Assembly (NCBI GenBank): GCA_017503865.1
Contig: JAFVSI010000050.1
Coordinates: forward strand, 1-64,000
Source: Clostridia bacterium
GTDB lineage: Bacteria; Bacillota; Clostridia; Oscillospirales; CAG-272
Direction: 5' to 3'
DNA: 64,000 bases
Shown here piece after piece: positions 35,175 through 44,038 of the stretch. The notes beneath the pieces were generated by a model. It did no database searches, was not told the DNA's origin, and saw nothing but the letters and a program-made list of their open reading frames with translations. The position numbers and the translations under genes were made by a program. Every line of letters starts with the position of its first letter. The stretch's first letter is position 1.

Positions 35175-35204
35175 ATGCTATTAAAGGAACGATGGCGACT
35201 TTAA
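35175..35204 (+). CDS. Nine-codon ORF with one Trp codon, candidate leader peptide
   Basis: An ATG preceded by a strong CGGAGGAAAT site opens the peptide MLLKERWRL, then TAA. It lies 17 bases after the T-box terminator and 51 bases before trpB. A well-placed ribosome binding site and a Trp codon are suggestive of a second, translation-based Trp sensor, but no alternative terminator hairpin is visible between it and trpB. It could equally be the remnant of a deleted gene that once followed the T-box. Confidence 0.4.
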   Translation: MLLKERWRL

Positions 35205-35255
35205 ATTTTTGTTTACACATTAAATTAAAATTCACAATAAAAGGAGAAATATATA

Positions 35256-36473
35256 ATGAATTTCAACAACATAAATTTTGATACTTATTTTCAGAATTAT
35301 CCTAATGACGAGGGATTCTTTGGACCTTACGGTGGCTGCTACATTTCCGATGACCTCAAGGCAGCCATGGCTGAAATAACCGACGCATACTATTCAATTT
35401 GCCAGTCTCGTAAATTTATTGACGAGCTTCGCCGTATCCGTAAGGAGTTTCAGGGCAGGCCTACCCCCGTTACTCATCTTGAAAGACTTAGTAACTCGAT
35501 AGGTAACGTTCAGCTTTATGCTAAGCGTGAGGACTTAAATCACACGGGAGCACACAAGCTCAATCACTGTATGGGTGAGGCTCTTCTCGCAAAGTATATG
35601 GGAAAAAAGAAGATAATCGCTGAGACGGGTGCAGGTCAGCACGGAGTTGCTCTCGCAACGGCTGCGGCATACTTTGGACTTGAATGCGATATTTATATGG
35701 GCTCTGTTGATATTAAGAAGCAGGCTCCAAACGTTGCAAGAATGAAGATCCTCGGTGCTAACGTAGTCGAGGTAACGCATGGTCTTGCAACTCTTAAAGA
35801 GGCTGTTGACGCGGCTTTTGAAGCATACAGCAGAGAGTATAAGGATTGCATCTACTGTATAGGCTCTGTAGTTGGTCCTCATCCTTTCCCGATGATGGTT
35901 AGAGACTTTCAGTACGTTGTTGGTGAAGAAGCAAGATCGCAGTTTATCGAGATGACAGGACACCTTCCCACAGCAATTACCGCTTGTGTCGGCGGCGGCT
36001 CGAACTCTGCAGGCTTCTTTGCAGGCTTTTTAAACGATCCCGTAGATATTTACGGTGTTGAGCCTCTTGGTCGCGGAACAAAGCTTGGCGACCACGCTGC
36101 AAGCCTTCAGTACGGCACAGAGGGAATTATGCACGGCTTTAACAGCATAATGCTTAAGGACGAAAACGGCGATCCCGCTCCCGTATATTCGGTAGCAAGC
36201 GGACTTGACTATCCCTCATCGGGTCCCGAGCACGCATTCCTTCGCGACCTCGGCAGAGTTAAGTATGACACAGTTGGCGACGAGGACGCAGTTGACGCAT
36301 TCTTCAGACTTTCGAGAATGGAAGGAATTATTCCCGCAATCGAGAGTAGCCACGCAGTAGCACACGCAATTCGTCTTGCAAAAGAAATGAAGAAGGGCTC
36401 CATTCTTATTTGTCTCTCGGGTAGAGGTGACAAGGATATGGACTATATCATTGAAAATTACGGAATTAGATAA
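35256..36473 (+). CDS. trpB: Tryptophan synthase beta subunit, without trpA nearby
   Basis: A 405-residue PLP enzyme that joins indole and serine to form tryptophan. It has [10 protein letters not shown] near residue 23, the PLP lysine in HTGAHKLNH (about residues 94-102), AETGAGQHG with the catalytic Glu, the phosphate loop [23 protein letters not shown] and the C-terminal SGRGDKD. All features are of an active TrpB1. No trpA, trpC or other trp gene lies in the window, so it may salvage indole or pair with a distant TrpA. AAAGGAG precedes the ATG. Confidence 0.95.
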   Translation: MNFNNINFDTYFQNYPNDEGFFGPYGGCYISDDLKAAMAEITDAYYSICQSRKFIDELRRIRKEFQGRPTPVTHLERLSNSIGNVQLYAKREDLNHTGAHKLNHCMGEALLAKYMGKKKIIAETGAGQHGVALATAAAYFGLECDIYMGSVDIKKQAPNVARMKILGANVVEVTHGLATLKEAVDAAFEAYSREYKDCIYCIGSVVGPHPFPMMVRDFQYVVGEEARSQFIEMTGHLPTAITACVGGGSNSAGFFAGFLNDPVDIYGVEPLGRGTKLGDHAASLQYGTEGIMHGFNSIMLKDENGDPAPVYSVASGLDYPSSGPEHAFLRDLGRVKYDTVGDEDAVDAFFRLSRMEGIIPAIESSHAVAHAIRLAKEMKKGSILICLSGRGDKDMDYIIENYGIR

Positions 36474-36480
36474 AATAAGA

Positions 36481-36518
36481 AAAAAACAAGACCGAGCTTT
36501 TGCTCGGTCTTGTTTTTT
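36481..36518. terminator. Bidirectional terminator between trpB and the EEP lipoprotein gene
   Basis: A 17-bp perfect stem (36481-36497 with 36502-36518) around TTTT, with A-run and T-run flanks, ends two bases before the minus-strand stop codon. Confidence 0.93.
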
Positions 36519-36519
36519 A

Positions 36520-37887
36520 TTACTTGGTTGAAATATCTGCATATATCGGCAAATGGTCTGACGTAAGCGTTACACCGTGATCGATAACCACGTTAAAGAG
36601 CTTGACCTTTGTGTTGGCATTTACAAAGATGTGGTCATAGCAGTGCATATCACCCTTTTCAAGTGTTCCAAACGGACCGCCCTTAAGATAGGTAGCATAT
36701 CTGCGAACAAGTGTTTCCGCTTCGTACTTTGCATCCTTAACACCCATATTTGTTATAAATTTAGGATACATTTCGTGCTCCTCGGGGGTGTTGAAGTCAC
36801 CCATCATAATGATAGGAAGATCTTTGTACTTTGCGAGAGCTTGGTCCTTCAACACGAAGAGCCTCTTGAAGTGTGTTGCGTGTTCCTGGACGTATCCGTC
36901 AGAAGCGGGGTGGAAGTTAGTCGTAACAAAACGGGTGCCGTCAGAAAGCTTCTCAAATTCGCAGACGACGAACAAACGAACATCACTGTTTTTTACCACT
37001 TCGTGAATTTCAGTGTTCAAAAGCTTTACAGTCTTTGGATTGTAAAGGAAGGTTGTCATATTATACGCACCGGAAGCGGTCTTTTCAGCAGCCTTTGCGT
37101 AAATACCGGGCTCGACAAGGTATTTTTCTATAAGTGTATGCCAAAGCTCCTCGGTCTCCTGAAGAGCAACAACGTCGGGCATATAGTACATAAGAATATT
37201 AGCCATACGAAGGTCACGCTTGTTCGATTCGATGGCCGCATACTGCGACATAAGAATATTAAACGACATTACACGAAGGTCGGCTCCTTCCGCAAGATAA
37301 GGAGAATCCTCGGTCTTTGCAGACTTTGAAAAATATGGAGTTTCGTTAGGTGTAAAATCTTTCGTTTCTGCATTTACTTGAGACTCAAGAGTTGAGCAGA
37401 AATAATTTGCGATTGAGAAAAGCGCATCGTCACTTTTTGCAAGAAGGAACACACGGTTGTCATTGTAAACTATACCTGTGCCGTATGTAAGGGTGTTCTT
37501 TCCGTCAAGAGAGTAAGCACCGCGAAGACTGTCAAAGTGTGCCTTTGAGACGTCATCAAAGCGGTTTGTCTCACCGAGGACTATTTCGTAGGGAGCCGCC
37601 ACTGTGCTGTCGCTGACAGCTTCGAGCTTAACACCGAATTTCTTTTCCATCGCGTTGTTGATGACTGTTGCGACCTTCGTCTTAACGTAATCACTTGCAC
37701 CTTCGGAAAAGACTATTTTGTAGCTTGAAAGATTTGCTGTTTTAGGGTAAGTTGTGGGAGCATCTGACTCTGTGCCGTTGCTCTCGTCATTTAGAGGATT
37801 ATCTTTGTTACAAGCAATGAACGTACTCATAAGCATCATTATTGCGAGTAATATTGATAAAATACGGATAAAGGTGGATTTTTTCAT
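36520..37887 (-). CDS. Secreted lipoprotein with endonuclease/exonuclease/phosphatase domain
   Basis: A 455-residue protein. The lipobox FIAC follows a hydrophobic signal (Cys at about residue 26). An N-terminal alpha/beta domain (about 50-200) resembles accessory domains of glycoside hydrolases (PYEIVLGETNR). The C-terminal EEP fold has the expected motifs: LRVMSFNI, VVALQE, TNFHPAS, MMGDFNTPEE, YDHIFVN and SDHLPIYADI, so catalytic Asn, Glu, His and Asp residues are present. Substrate may be extracellular DNA, a phospholipid or a sugar phosphate. The ATG at 37887 follows AAAGGAG; an upstream TTG is part of that site. Confidence 0.85.
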   Translation of the reverse strand: MKKSTFIRILSILLAIMMLMSTFIACNKDNPLNDESNGTESDAPTTYPKTANLSSYKIVFSEGASDYVKTKVATVINNAMEKKFGVKLEAVSDSTVAAPYEIVLGETNRFDDVSKAHFDSLRGAYSLDGKNTLTYGTGIVYNDNRVFLLAKSDDALFSIANYFCSTLESQVNAETKDFTPNETPYFSKSAKTEDSPYLAEGADLRVMSFNILMSQYAAIESNKRDLRMANILMYYMPDVVALQETEELWHTLIEKYLVEPGIYAKAAEKTASGAYNMTTFLYNPKTVKLLNTEIHEVVKNSDVRLFVVCEFEKLSDGTRFVTTNFHPASDGYVQEHATHFKRLFVLKDQALAKYKDLPIIMMGDFNTPEEHEMYPKFITNMGVKDAKYEAETLVRRYATYLKGGPFGTLEKGDMHCYDHIFVNANTKVKLFNVVIDHGVTLTSDHLPIYADISTK

Positions 37888-37921
37888 AAAAGCTCCTTTC
37901 AAAATTTATCTTGTTATATAA

Positions 37922-37950
37922 ATTTTAACACATTTTTTTCATAGTTTCAA
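37922..37950 (-). promoter_or_regulatory. Sigma-A promoter for the EEP lipoprotein
   Basis: TTGAAA and TAAAAT on the minus strand, 17-base spacing, about 35 bases before the start. Confidence 0.75.
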
Positions 37951-38008
37951 GTAAAAGATATCTTATTTCAAGACAAAAAGTGCAAATTTATAGTTTTTTA
38001 ATTTGTTC

Positions 38009-38037
38009 TTGAAGAATTCTATGATATGTGATAAAAT
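38009..38037 (+). promoter_or_regulatory. Sigma-A promoter for the sigma factor-VWA operon
   Basis: TTGAAG and TAAAAT, 17-base spacing, about 95 bases before the start. I saw no obvious ECF-type AAC...CGTC promoter for autoregulation. Confidence 0.6.
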
Positions 38038-38130
38038 AAATTTGCAGAAATTTTCCTTTTTTTGAAACCTTTTTGAATTTTCTGCGACATATAGGGTAGA
38101 AGCCCAAAAATTAGCGAAAGGGGGCTGTGT

Positions 38131-38685
38131 ATGGAAGATTACCAAATCGTAGATCTTTACTGGGATAGGTCGGAAAGAGCGATAAGCGAGACCGATACGA
38201 AATACGGAAGGATGCTAACGGGAATTTCTCTCGGACTTGTAAAAATCAAGGAGGACGCCGAGGAGTGCCTTAGCGATACCTATCTTGCCGCTTGGAACAG
38301 TATGCCCGATGAGAGACCTATCTATCTCGGTGCATTTCTCTCAAAGATCATACGAAGAATATCTATCGACAAATACCGTGCCGCACACTCTGAAAAAAGG
38401 GGCGGAAAGGATGCTTTGGTAGCTGAGCTTACCGAATGTATCCCATCTGCGACAGACGTGCAGAAGGAATACGACAACAAGCTTTTAGCAGAAGCACTTA
38501 ACCGATTTCTTTATTCTCTTGACGAGGAGAAAAGAAATATATTTGTCCGCCGATATTTTTACTCCGACGCGATTGACGATATTGCAAACAGAATGAATGT
38601 CAGCGTCGGCAAGGTGAAAACTGTGCTTTTCCGTACTCGTAACGCCCTCAGAGAATTTCTTTTGGAAGAGGGGGTGGAGCTGTGA
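38131..38685 (+). CDS. Sigma-70 family (ECF-like) RNA polymerase sigma factor
   Basis: A 184-residue protein with sigma region 2 (EDAEECLSDTYLAAWNSMP and FLSKIIRRISIDKYR, about residues 40-88) and region 4 (FVRRYFYSDAIDDIANRMNVSVGKVKTVLFRTRNALREFL, about 140-180). The first residues (ETDTKYGRMLTGISLGLVKIKED) resemble a subfamily common in Clostridia. It overlaps the next gene by 4 bases (GTGA), typical of sigma and anti-sigma pairs. Confidence 0.9.
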   Translation: MEDYQIVDLYWDRSERAISETDTKYGRMLTGISLGLVKIKEDAEECLSDTYLAAWNSMPDERPIYLGAFLSKIIRRISIDKYRAAHSEKRGGKDALVAELTECIPSATDVQKEYDNKLLAEALNRFLYSLDEEKRNIFVRRYFYSDAIDDIANRMNVSVGKVKTVLFRTRNALREFLLEEGVEL

Positions 38686-39371
38686 GAAAAGCAGACAGAG
38701 AAAGAAAAATAAGCTCGGCAGAAAGGCTGTTTGATGCTATCGGTATGATCGACGACAGGCTTATAGCCGAAGCCGCAGAGTGCCACAGCCAAAATCTCAC
38801 CCAAAAGAAAATACCGTTTATGAGAAGATACGCAGTATCGCTCACCGCACTTCTTCTTGTATTTATGATGGTTGGTGGATTTGCTATTGCTAACCTCTCA
38901 ACCGTGCTTGATTCCGATTCAAATTCTCTTGACGAGGGTATTCGGGACGATATTGGAGAGATCGGGCAAAACGGTAACACTCTCGATTTCGTTTTGAGCA
39001 GTGCGGTGCAAAAGTCCGATGCTACTACAGTTTCCCTTGAAGAGATAGATTTCTTTGACGGAGAGGTAAGCATTATCTGGAGCTACGCAGGAGACGGGGA
39101 GAACGAATACCGCAAGCTCACGTTTGAGGCACAAAACGCAGAGAGCAAAGTTAAAAACTGTATGTCAAAATCCGTAGAGCAAATACCCGCAGAGAGCGAA
39201 GATTCTAATATTTGCAGGGTTTGGGTGTCCTACGGTAACGGTGAGGTCGTCTCGCCATATCTCAAGGAGTCGGCAGGAAATATAGGTTATGCCACTCTTT
39301 TTGAGTATTCACCTGAGGTCGTGCCGAGCGATAGCTTTTGCGACCTTGTCAGCAATGCTTTAAACAACTGA
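38682..39371 (+). CDS. Probable membrane partner (anti-sigma-like) of the upstream sigma factor
   Basis: A 229-residue protein starting at GTG inside the sigma gene's stop. A cytoplasmic part of about 48 residues is followed by one membrane helix (about 49-69, VSLTALLLVFMMVGGFAIANL) and an extracytoplasmic domain of about 160 residues with no recognised fold. The topology and 4-base overlap suggest an anti-sigma factor, but there is no zinc HxxxCxxC motif, so this is inference from context. Confidence 0.7.
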   Translation: MRKADRERKISSAERLFDAIGMIDDRLIAEAAECHSQNLTQKKIPFMRRYAVSLTALLLVFMMVGGFAIANLSTVLDSDSNSLDEGIRDDIGEIGQNGNTLDFVLSSAVQKSDATTVSLEEIDFFDGEVSIIWSYAGDGENEYRKLTFEAQNAESKVKNCMSKSVEQIPAESEDSNICRVWVSYGNGEVVSPYLKESAGNIGYATLFEYSPEVVPSDSFCDLVSNALNN

Positions 39372-39396
39372 TAGTTTAGAAAGGAAGACTAAGAAA

Positions 39397-40965
39397 ATGA
39401 AAAAAGGTTTTATTTCAATTTTACTGATTGCGGCAATGATATTTACACTCGCATCCTGCGGAGCAAAGAGTGCTGACGATGCTATGAATTTTGCACCGAC
39501 TTACGATGCTGACGGTGGAGATTATCTTATTAACAATTCTAAATCCGAGGCGGAGATGATTCCTGAGATGTCAACCGGAACGATTGCCCCCGAGGATTAC
39601 GGAAAGTTTATCGAGAACAAGTTTATCTCAACCGAAGAGGAAAACGTTTCGACCTTCTCGGCTGACGTTGATACTGCTTCCTATGCGTATTTCAGAAATC
39701 TCGTAAATTCGGGATATTCGCTCCGTGAGCTCATAGCAACGGCAGGGAACTCGATAAGAACCGAGGAGATGGTAAATTACTTTGATTACAATTATCCCGC
39801 TCCTAAGGACGGAGAGCTTTTCTCAACTACCGCAAGGATAGCAGATTGCCCTTGGAACGAAGAGGCAAAGCTTCTCGTACTCGGCCTTCAGGCTGATTAT
39901 ATTGAGGCGGCACAAAAGAATAACCTCGTATTCCTCATTGACGTTTCGGGCTCAATGAATTCACCCAACAAGCTCGAGCTTCTTAAAAAAGCATTCTCAC
40001 ACCTTACAGATAAGCTCGGGGAAGACGACACCGTATCTATTGTGACCTATTCGGGCAAAGAAGCTGTAGTGCTTGAGGGCTGTTCGGGAAGTAAGCAGGA
40101 TAAAATTTTAAAGGCGGTAAACTCCCTTAACGCGAAGGGGTCGACAAATGGCGAGGCAGGTCTTAAGAAGGCTTATCAGATTGCCGAGGAGTACTATATA
40201 AAGGGCGGAAACAACCGAATAATTCTTGCCTCTGACGGAGACCTCAACGTTGGCATTTCCTCGGTTGAAGAGCTTGAAAGCTTTGTTACAGAAAAGCGTA
40301 ACAGCGGAGTATTCCTTTCGGTTCTCGGATTTGGTACGGGTAACTACAAGGACGCCAAGATGGAGACCATTGCCGACTGCGGTAACGGAGTATACTACTA
40401 CATCGACAGCGAAAGCGAGGCTGAAAAGGTATTCGGTGCTGATATATTCTCAACGCTTTATACCGTCGCAAAGGACGTTAAGCTTCAGCTTACCTTCAAT
40501 CCCGACTACGTGGAGTCTTATAGACTCGTGGGATATGAAAACAGGCTTCTCAATAAGGAAGATTTTGAGGACGATACGAAGGACGCAGGCGAGCTTGGTG
40601 CAGGGCATAACGTAACAGTTTGTTACGAGCTTATCTTTGCCGATAAGAACGAGCAGACCGATGGTGGCTATATTATGGAGCTTGACGTACGTTATAAGGA
40701 GCCTGACGGCGAAAAGAGCAAGCTTGAGGAATATAATTTCGGAATCGAAGTGCTCACCGACAAGCCCGATGACAATTTTAAGTTTATCACTGCTGTTATT
40801 GAGACCTCGATGATAATACACGATAGCGAGTATATCGGTGAGATAACGCTCGAGGACGTTAAGGCTCAGCTTGACGAGCTTAAGCTTTCATCTGACGAAT
40901 ACAAGGAGCAGTTCAGAACCCTTATTCAAAGTCTCATAAATAATAATAATAAATTCAACAAGTAA
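39397..40965 (+). CDS. VWA-domain lipoprotein (YfbK-like)
   Basis: A 522-residue lipoprotein with lipobox LASC (Cys at about residue 21). A domain containing EENVSTFSADVDTASYAYFRN precedes a von Willebrand factor A domain (about 172-345) with an intact MIDAS motif DVSGSMNS at about residue 181, GSTNGEAG, and ASDGDLNVG. A C-terminal DUF3520-like domain follows. Such proteins probably bind surface ligands through a divalent metal. It lies 25 bases after the anti-sigma-like gene and may be the signal-facing or output component of that operon. Confidence 0.9.
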   Translation: MKKGFISILLIAAMIFTLASCGAKSADDAMNFAPTYDADGGDYLINNSKSEAEMIPEMSTGTIAPEDYGKFIENKFISTEEENVSTFSADVDTASYAYFRNLVNSGYSLRELIATAGNSIRTEEMVNYFDYNYPAPKDGELFSTTARIADCPWNEEAKLLVLGLQADYIEAAQKNNLVFLIDVSGSMNSPNKLELLKKAFSHLTDKLGEDDTVSIVTYSGKEAVVLEGCSGSKQDKILKAVNSLNAKGSTNGEAGLKKAYQIAEEYYIKGGNNRIILASDGDLNVGISSVEELESFVTEKRNSGVFLSVLGFGTGNYKDAKMETIADCGNGVYYYIDSESEAEKVFGADIFSTLYTVAKDVKLQLTFNPDYVESYRLVGYENRLLNKEDFEDDTKDAGELGAGHNVTVCYELIFADKNEQTDGGYIMELDVRYKEPDGEKSKLEEYNFGIEVLTDKPDDNFKFITAVIETSMIIHDSEYIGEITLEDVKAQLDELKLSSDEYKEQFRTLIQSLINNNNKFNK

Positions 40966-40973
40966 AGTATTTG

Positions 40974-41002
40974 GGGGCGTAAGATTACGCCCCTTTTTTT
41001 TT
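40974..41002 (+). terminator. Terminator of the sigma-VWA operon
   Basis: GGGGCGTA and TACGCCCC with a 4-base loop, followed by nine T residues. Confidence 0.93.
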
Positions 41003-41012
41003 GATAAATGTA

Positions 41013-41041
41013 TTTACAATGTTAATAAAATATGGTAATAT
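41013..41041 (+). promoter_or_regulatory. Sigma-A promoter for the four-helix membrane protein
   Basis: TTTACA and TAATAT with 17-base spacing, about 40 bases before the start. Confidence 0.6.
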
Positions 41042-41079
41042 ACAAATAGGAATTTTGAAATTTTTAAGGAGGACGGTAA

Positions 41080-41643
41080 ATGAACAATAATTCCATAAAA
41101 GTAAAAGAAAATGTTCTTGCGGGAGCTGTCGGTGCATTCCTTTTTTCGCTTGTGGGCGGTATTCTTTGGTTTGTACTGTTTCAAATAGGATATGTTGCAT
41201 CAATAAGCGGTCTTATCGGTGTTGTGTGTGCGGTTAAAGGCTATACCTTTTTTGCAAAGACTAAGGATGAAAGTATAAAATGCCTTGTCATTTCTATTAT
41301 TACGACGGTAATCGTTTTGTTGATTTCTTGGTATTTTTGCGTTGCATATGATATATTCCTTGCATATCAGGAATGGTTTGCAGCAGGTGAGATCGATTAT
41401 GCACCTACTTTCTTTGAGTGTGTTCGAGCAGTACCTTTTTTCTTTGAGGATTCTGAAATTCTTGTAGGATATCTAAAGGATCTCGGTGTCGGTATCTTTT
41501 TTGCAGTTCTCGGAGTGATATACTATCTCTCGAGTCGCGAGAAGAAACTAAAAAAGAAGGCTGCAGAAGCTGCTGCAAGTGAAGCGGAAGCGATCAATCA
41601 GGACACAACTGAAGAAGTCGAGCAAGATACAAACGAGCAGTAA
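41080..41643 (+). CDS. Four-helix membrane protein of unknown function
   Basis: A 187-residue protein I do not recognise. Helices lie at about residues 13-32, 36-53, 63-85 and 129-149, and the C-terminal tail is charged with Ala/Glu repeats (KKKAAEAAASEAEAI). It has its own promoter, an AAGGAGG site and a terminator shared with the convergent LiaF-like gene. No catalytic motif is visible. Confidence 0.75.
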   Translation: MNNNSIKVKENVLAGAVGAFLFSLVGGILWFVLFQIGYVASISGLIGVVCAVKGYTFFAKTKDESIKCLVISIITTVIVLLISWYFCVAYDIFLAYQEWFAAGEIDYAPTFFECVRAVPFFFEDSEILVGYLKDLGVGIFFAVLGVIYYLSSREKKLKKKAAEAAASEAEAINQDTTEEVEQDTNEQ

Positions 41644-41644
41644 A

Positions 41645-41676
41645 AAAAAGCAGAACTCATTTGAGTTCTGCTTTTT
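41645..41676. terminator. Bidirectional terminator between two membrane protein genes
   Basis: AAAAAGCAGAACTCA with its perfect 15-base complement around a 2-base apparent loop, which would open to four in RNA. Confidence 0.92.
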
Positions 41677-41678
41677 GT

Positions 41679-42374
41679 TTACTTAATATCAACACCGCCA
41701 AAGACGCCTGCTGCGTTTATGTATACTGTCGGAGAGGTTTCATCGCCCGTAAAGTTCGATTTATTAGAAACACCGCCAAAGACCGAGCTTGACTTAACCT
41801 TGACCTTTACGTTTGAGGGAACGATGATGTCGACCCCGCCGAAAACTGCGGTCGAGTCGATAAGTACGTCCTTATCAATAATTGCATCGCGAAGGTCGCA
41901 TTCAATTCCACCAAAGACTGCCGTAAAGGTCGCACCGTTAAATACCTCGTTTGAGAACTTTACGTCCTGTCCCGAAAAGAGGGCACAGTAGTCATTTTTT
42001 GAATTTGTACCGCTATTTGTCTCACTTTTAAGCTCTTTGATTTTTTCGTTGAGCTTTTTGTCAATCGTGCTTTTAAAGAGTATTGAAATGCCAACGATTA
42101 TGAGAATAACGGGAAGAGCGAGCTTCCATACAAGGTCGAATGCAAGTACGTCCTGACAAGCTAAAAGAAGTGCTACGCCAATACCAATTCCAATAATATT
42201 TCCCGTCTTATTTCCTTTTTCAAAAAGTCCTATAAAGGAGGGAATTATTATAAAGAGTGTCCACCAGCCGTCAAAGAATAAGTCAATATCTGTGATACCG
42301 AGAGATTTAAGTGCCAAAAGAACTCCTATAGCTATTAAAACGATACCCCATAGAATGTTTTTGAATTTAGTCAT
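41679..42374 (-). CDS. LiaF-like/cell-wall stress response membrane protein
   Basis: A 231-residue protein. The N-terminus holds about four short helices of the LiaI/LiaF type (DUF5668-like: GIVLIAIGVLLALKSLGI). The C-terminal extracytoplasmic or cytoplasmic beta-helix has three spaced repeats ending AVFGGI, AVFGGVD and VFGGV plus a final GVFGGVD, a pattern typical of LiaF/DUF2154. LiaF restrains the LiaRS envelope-stress system in Bacillus, but no liaRS pair lies beside it here. It overlaps the ttcA-like gene by 8 bases, so translation is probably coupled. Confidence 0.8.
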   Translation of the reverse strand: MTKFKNILWGIVLIAIGVLLALKSLGITDIDLFFDGWWTLFIIIPSFIGLFEKGNKTGNIIGIGIGVALLLACQDVLAFDLVWKLALPVILIIVGISILFKSTIDKKLNEKIKELKSETNSGTNSKNDYCALFSGQDVKFSNEVFNGATFTAVFGGIECDLRDAIIDKDVLIDSTAVFGGVDIIVPSNVKVKVKSSSVFGGVSNKSNFTGDETSPTVYINAAGVFGGVDIK

Positions 42375-43170
42375 TAGAAGTTTCCTCGCTTTCTATATTG
42401 TTTTCATTTTCGTCTACCGTATAGTTTTTAAGTCCGCCCTGCATTCTTTGCGTAGGCTTAAATCCGTCGATTCTGCTTCGTTGCATAGCACCGAAAATTC
42501 GGTAGCGGAGCCCGGGATTCTCTCTCTCGAGAGAGTGCAAAAGCTGCTTCATAGTCTCCCTCTCGGTATTCTTGTCAGCGGGGCAGGGTGAAGAAATAAC
42601 GGGAAGAGCTACCTTTGAAGCAAAATATCTAACGTCCTTTTCGGGCATATATATAAGGGGACGGATAACGTGCAGGTCTATTCTCGAAAGATACGTCACG
42701 GGCTGGAAACAGCCTATACGCCCCTCGTGAAAAAGATTGAGCATAAAGGTCTCGACCACGTCGTCAAAATGATGCCCGAGAGCTACCTTGTTACAGCCAA
42801 GCTCCTTTGCCGCTGTGTGAAGTGCACCGCGTCGCATTTTTGCACATAGGGAGCAGGGATTGCTTTCCTTTCTCACGTCGAATATTATCGTTGAGATCTG
42901 TGTTGGAACTATATGGTATTCAACGTCAAGCTCCTCGCAAAAGCTTTTTATGGGAGCAAAATCCATACCTTCAAAGCCCATATCAACGGTAATTGCTATA
43001 AGCTCGAACTTTTTAGGATAAAAGCGTCTCATCTGTGCGAGTGCACAAAGAAGTGCAAGTGAATCCTTGCCTGCCGAAACACCAACGGCTATCTTGTCGC
43101 CTTCGTCTATCATTTCGTAGTCGTCTACTGCACGACGTGCATAGCTTAGCAACAGTTTTGTGTTGTCCAT
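42367..43170 (-). CDS. ttcA: TtcA-family tRNA 2-thiolation ATPase (PP-loop)
   Basis: A 267-residue N-type ATP pyrophosphatase. The PP-loop is VGVSAGKDSLALL (residues about 28-40). CSLCAKMRRGAL supplies the CxxC pair that, with a third Cys (SSPCPADKN), holds the Fe-S cluster of TtcA-like enzymes. In E. coli TtcA makes 2-thiocytidine at tRNA position 32. The sequence fits the wider TtcA/TilS-like group, so the exact base modified is less certain than the chemistry. Confidence 0.85.
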   Translation of the reverse strand: MDNTKLLLSYARRAVDDYEMIDEGDKIAVGVSAGKDSLALLCALAQMRRFYPKKFELIAITVDMGFEGMDFAPIKSFCEELDVEYHIVPTQISTIIFDVRKESNPCSLCAKMRRGALHTAAKELGCNKVALGHHFDDVVETFMLNLFHEGRIGCFQPVTYLSRIDLHVIRPLIYMPEKDVRYFASKVALPVISSPCPADKNTERETMKQLLHSLERENPGLRYRIFGAMQRSRIDGFKPTQRMQGGLKNYTVDENENNIESEETSND

Positions 43171-43193
43171 TATTTAAAAATTACCTTTCGTAA

Positions 43194-43967
43194 TTAAAAT
43201 TTCAAGGTGTCGTAAATTTGTTGTGCTCTTGCAGAAAGCTCTCGCTTGCCGCCATTGTTTGCAACAGCTTCGTGCATAAAGAGGGGAGCACCTATTTTTA
43301 TATCGGGCTTACCGCCCTTTGTGGCACATATGAGAGCCATAGACGGTTCGGATTCTGTGTCCGAATGAACGAATGTCATTTGCTTCGGTTCAAGCGAATG
43401 TGCCCTCATAGACGAAATAAGGTCGATAAGACGGTCGGGACGCCATACTGCATAGAACTTGCCGCCGTGCTTTAAAAGTCGTGCCGCAGCGGCACAAAAA
43501 TCGTCAATATTGCCCATTACCTCGTGCCTTGCTATGAATTTTTCGTCGGCATCGTTTCTTTTGCCCGAGGTGACTTTCATATAGGGCGGATTTGCAAAAA
43601 CAACGTCAAGCTCACCGCCCGTGTCGGCAGAGGTAATATTCCTTACGTCTGCAAGGCGGGGAATTACAGTTTCCTCAAATCCGTTGTTTTGTACGTTCCT
43701 TTTAGTTATATCGTAAAAGCTTTCCTGCACCTCGAAGGCATATATCCTCATAAGCTTTTCTCTCGCGGCACAAAGCAACGAAACTATGCCAGTGCCAGCA
43801 CCAAGCTCTGCCGCCATCGCTCGCTTATTTTCCTTGATAAAGGCGGCAAGAAGAAAAGCGTCCGTGCCAAAGGTAAGCCCGTTTTTCTTTTGTATAAGAG
43901 TTATCTTTTCATTGACGTAGTCAAGTCTTTCGTCACTCAAAACGTCAAAGTGTTTTTCACCTGTCAC
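43194..43967 (-). CDS. tRNA1(Val) A37 N6-methyltransferase-like (TrmN/YfiC family)
   Basis: A 257-residue class I SAM methyltransferase. LGAGTGIVSLL forms the SAM loop and VVFANPPYMK is the NPPY motif of N6-adenine methylation. The frame opens at a TTG at 43979, but GGAGG lies just after that codon and 5-6 bases before a GTG at 43967, which I choose. In many Firmicutes this gene lies beside holB and ricT, as here. The substrate is inferred from family. Confidence 0.85.
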   Translation of the reverse strand: MTGEKHFDVLSDERLDYVNEKITLIQKKNGLTFGTDAFLLAAFIKENKRAMAAELGAGTGIVSLLCAAREKLMRIYAFEVQESFYDITKRNVQNNGFEETVIPRLADVRNITSADTGGELDVVFANPPYMKVTSGKRNDADEKFIARHEVMGNIDDFCAAAARLLKHGGKFYAVWRPDRLIDLISSMRAHSLEPKQMTFVHSDTESEPSMALICATKGGKPDIKIGAPLFMHEAVANNGGKRELSARAQQIYDTLKF

Positions 43968-43986
43968 AAAATCCTCCAAAAAGCAA

Positions 43987-44018
43987 AACGACTCAGGCGT
44001 ACTTGCACCTGAGTCGTT
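43987..44018 (-). terminator. Terminator of the ferredoxin gene
   Basis: AACGACTCAGG and CCTGAGTCGTT form the stem; on the minus strand it ends in TTTTGCTTTTT. The TrmN-like ribosome binding site follows at once. Confidence 0.8.
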
Positions 44019-44038
44019 AGTTTTCCCCGAATATGTAA

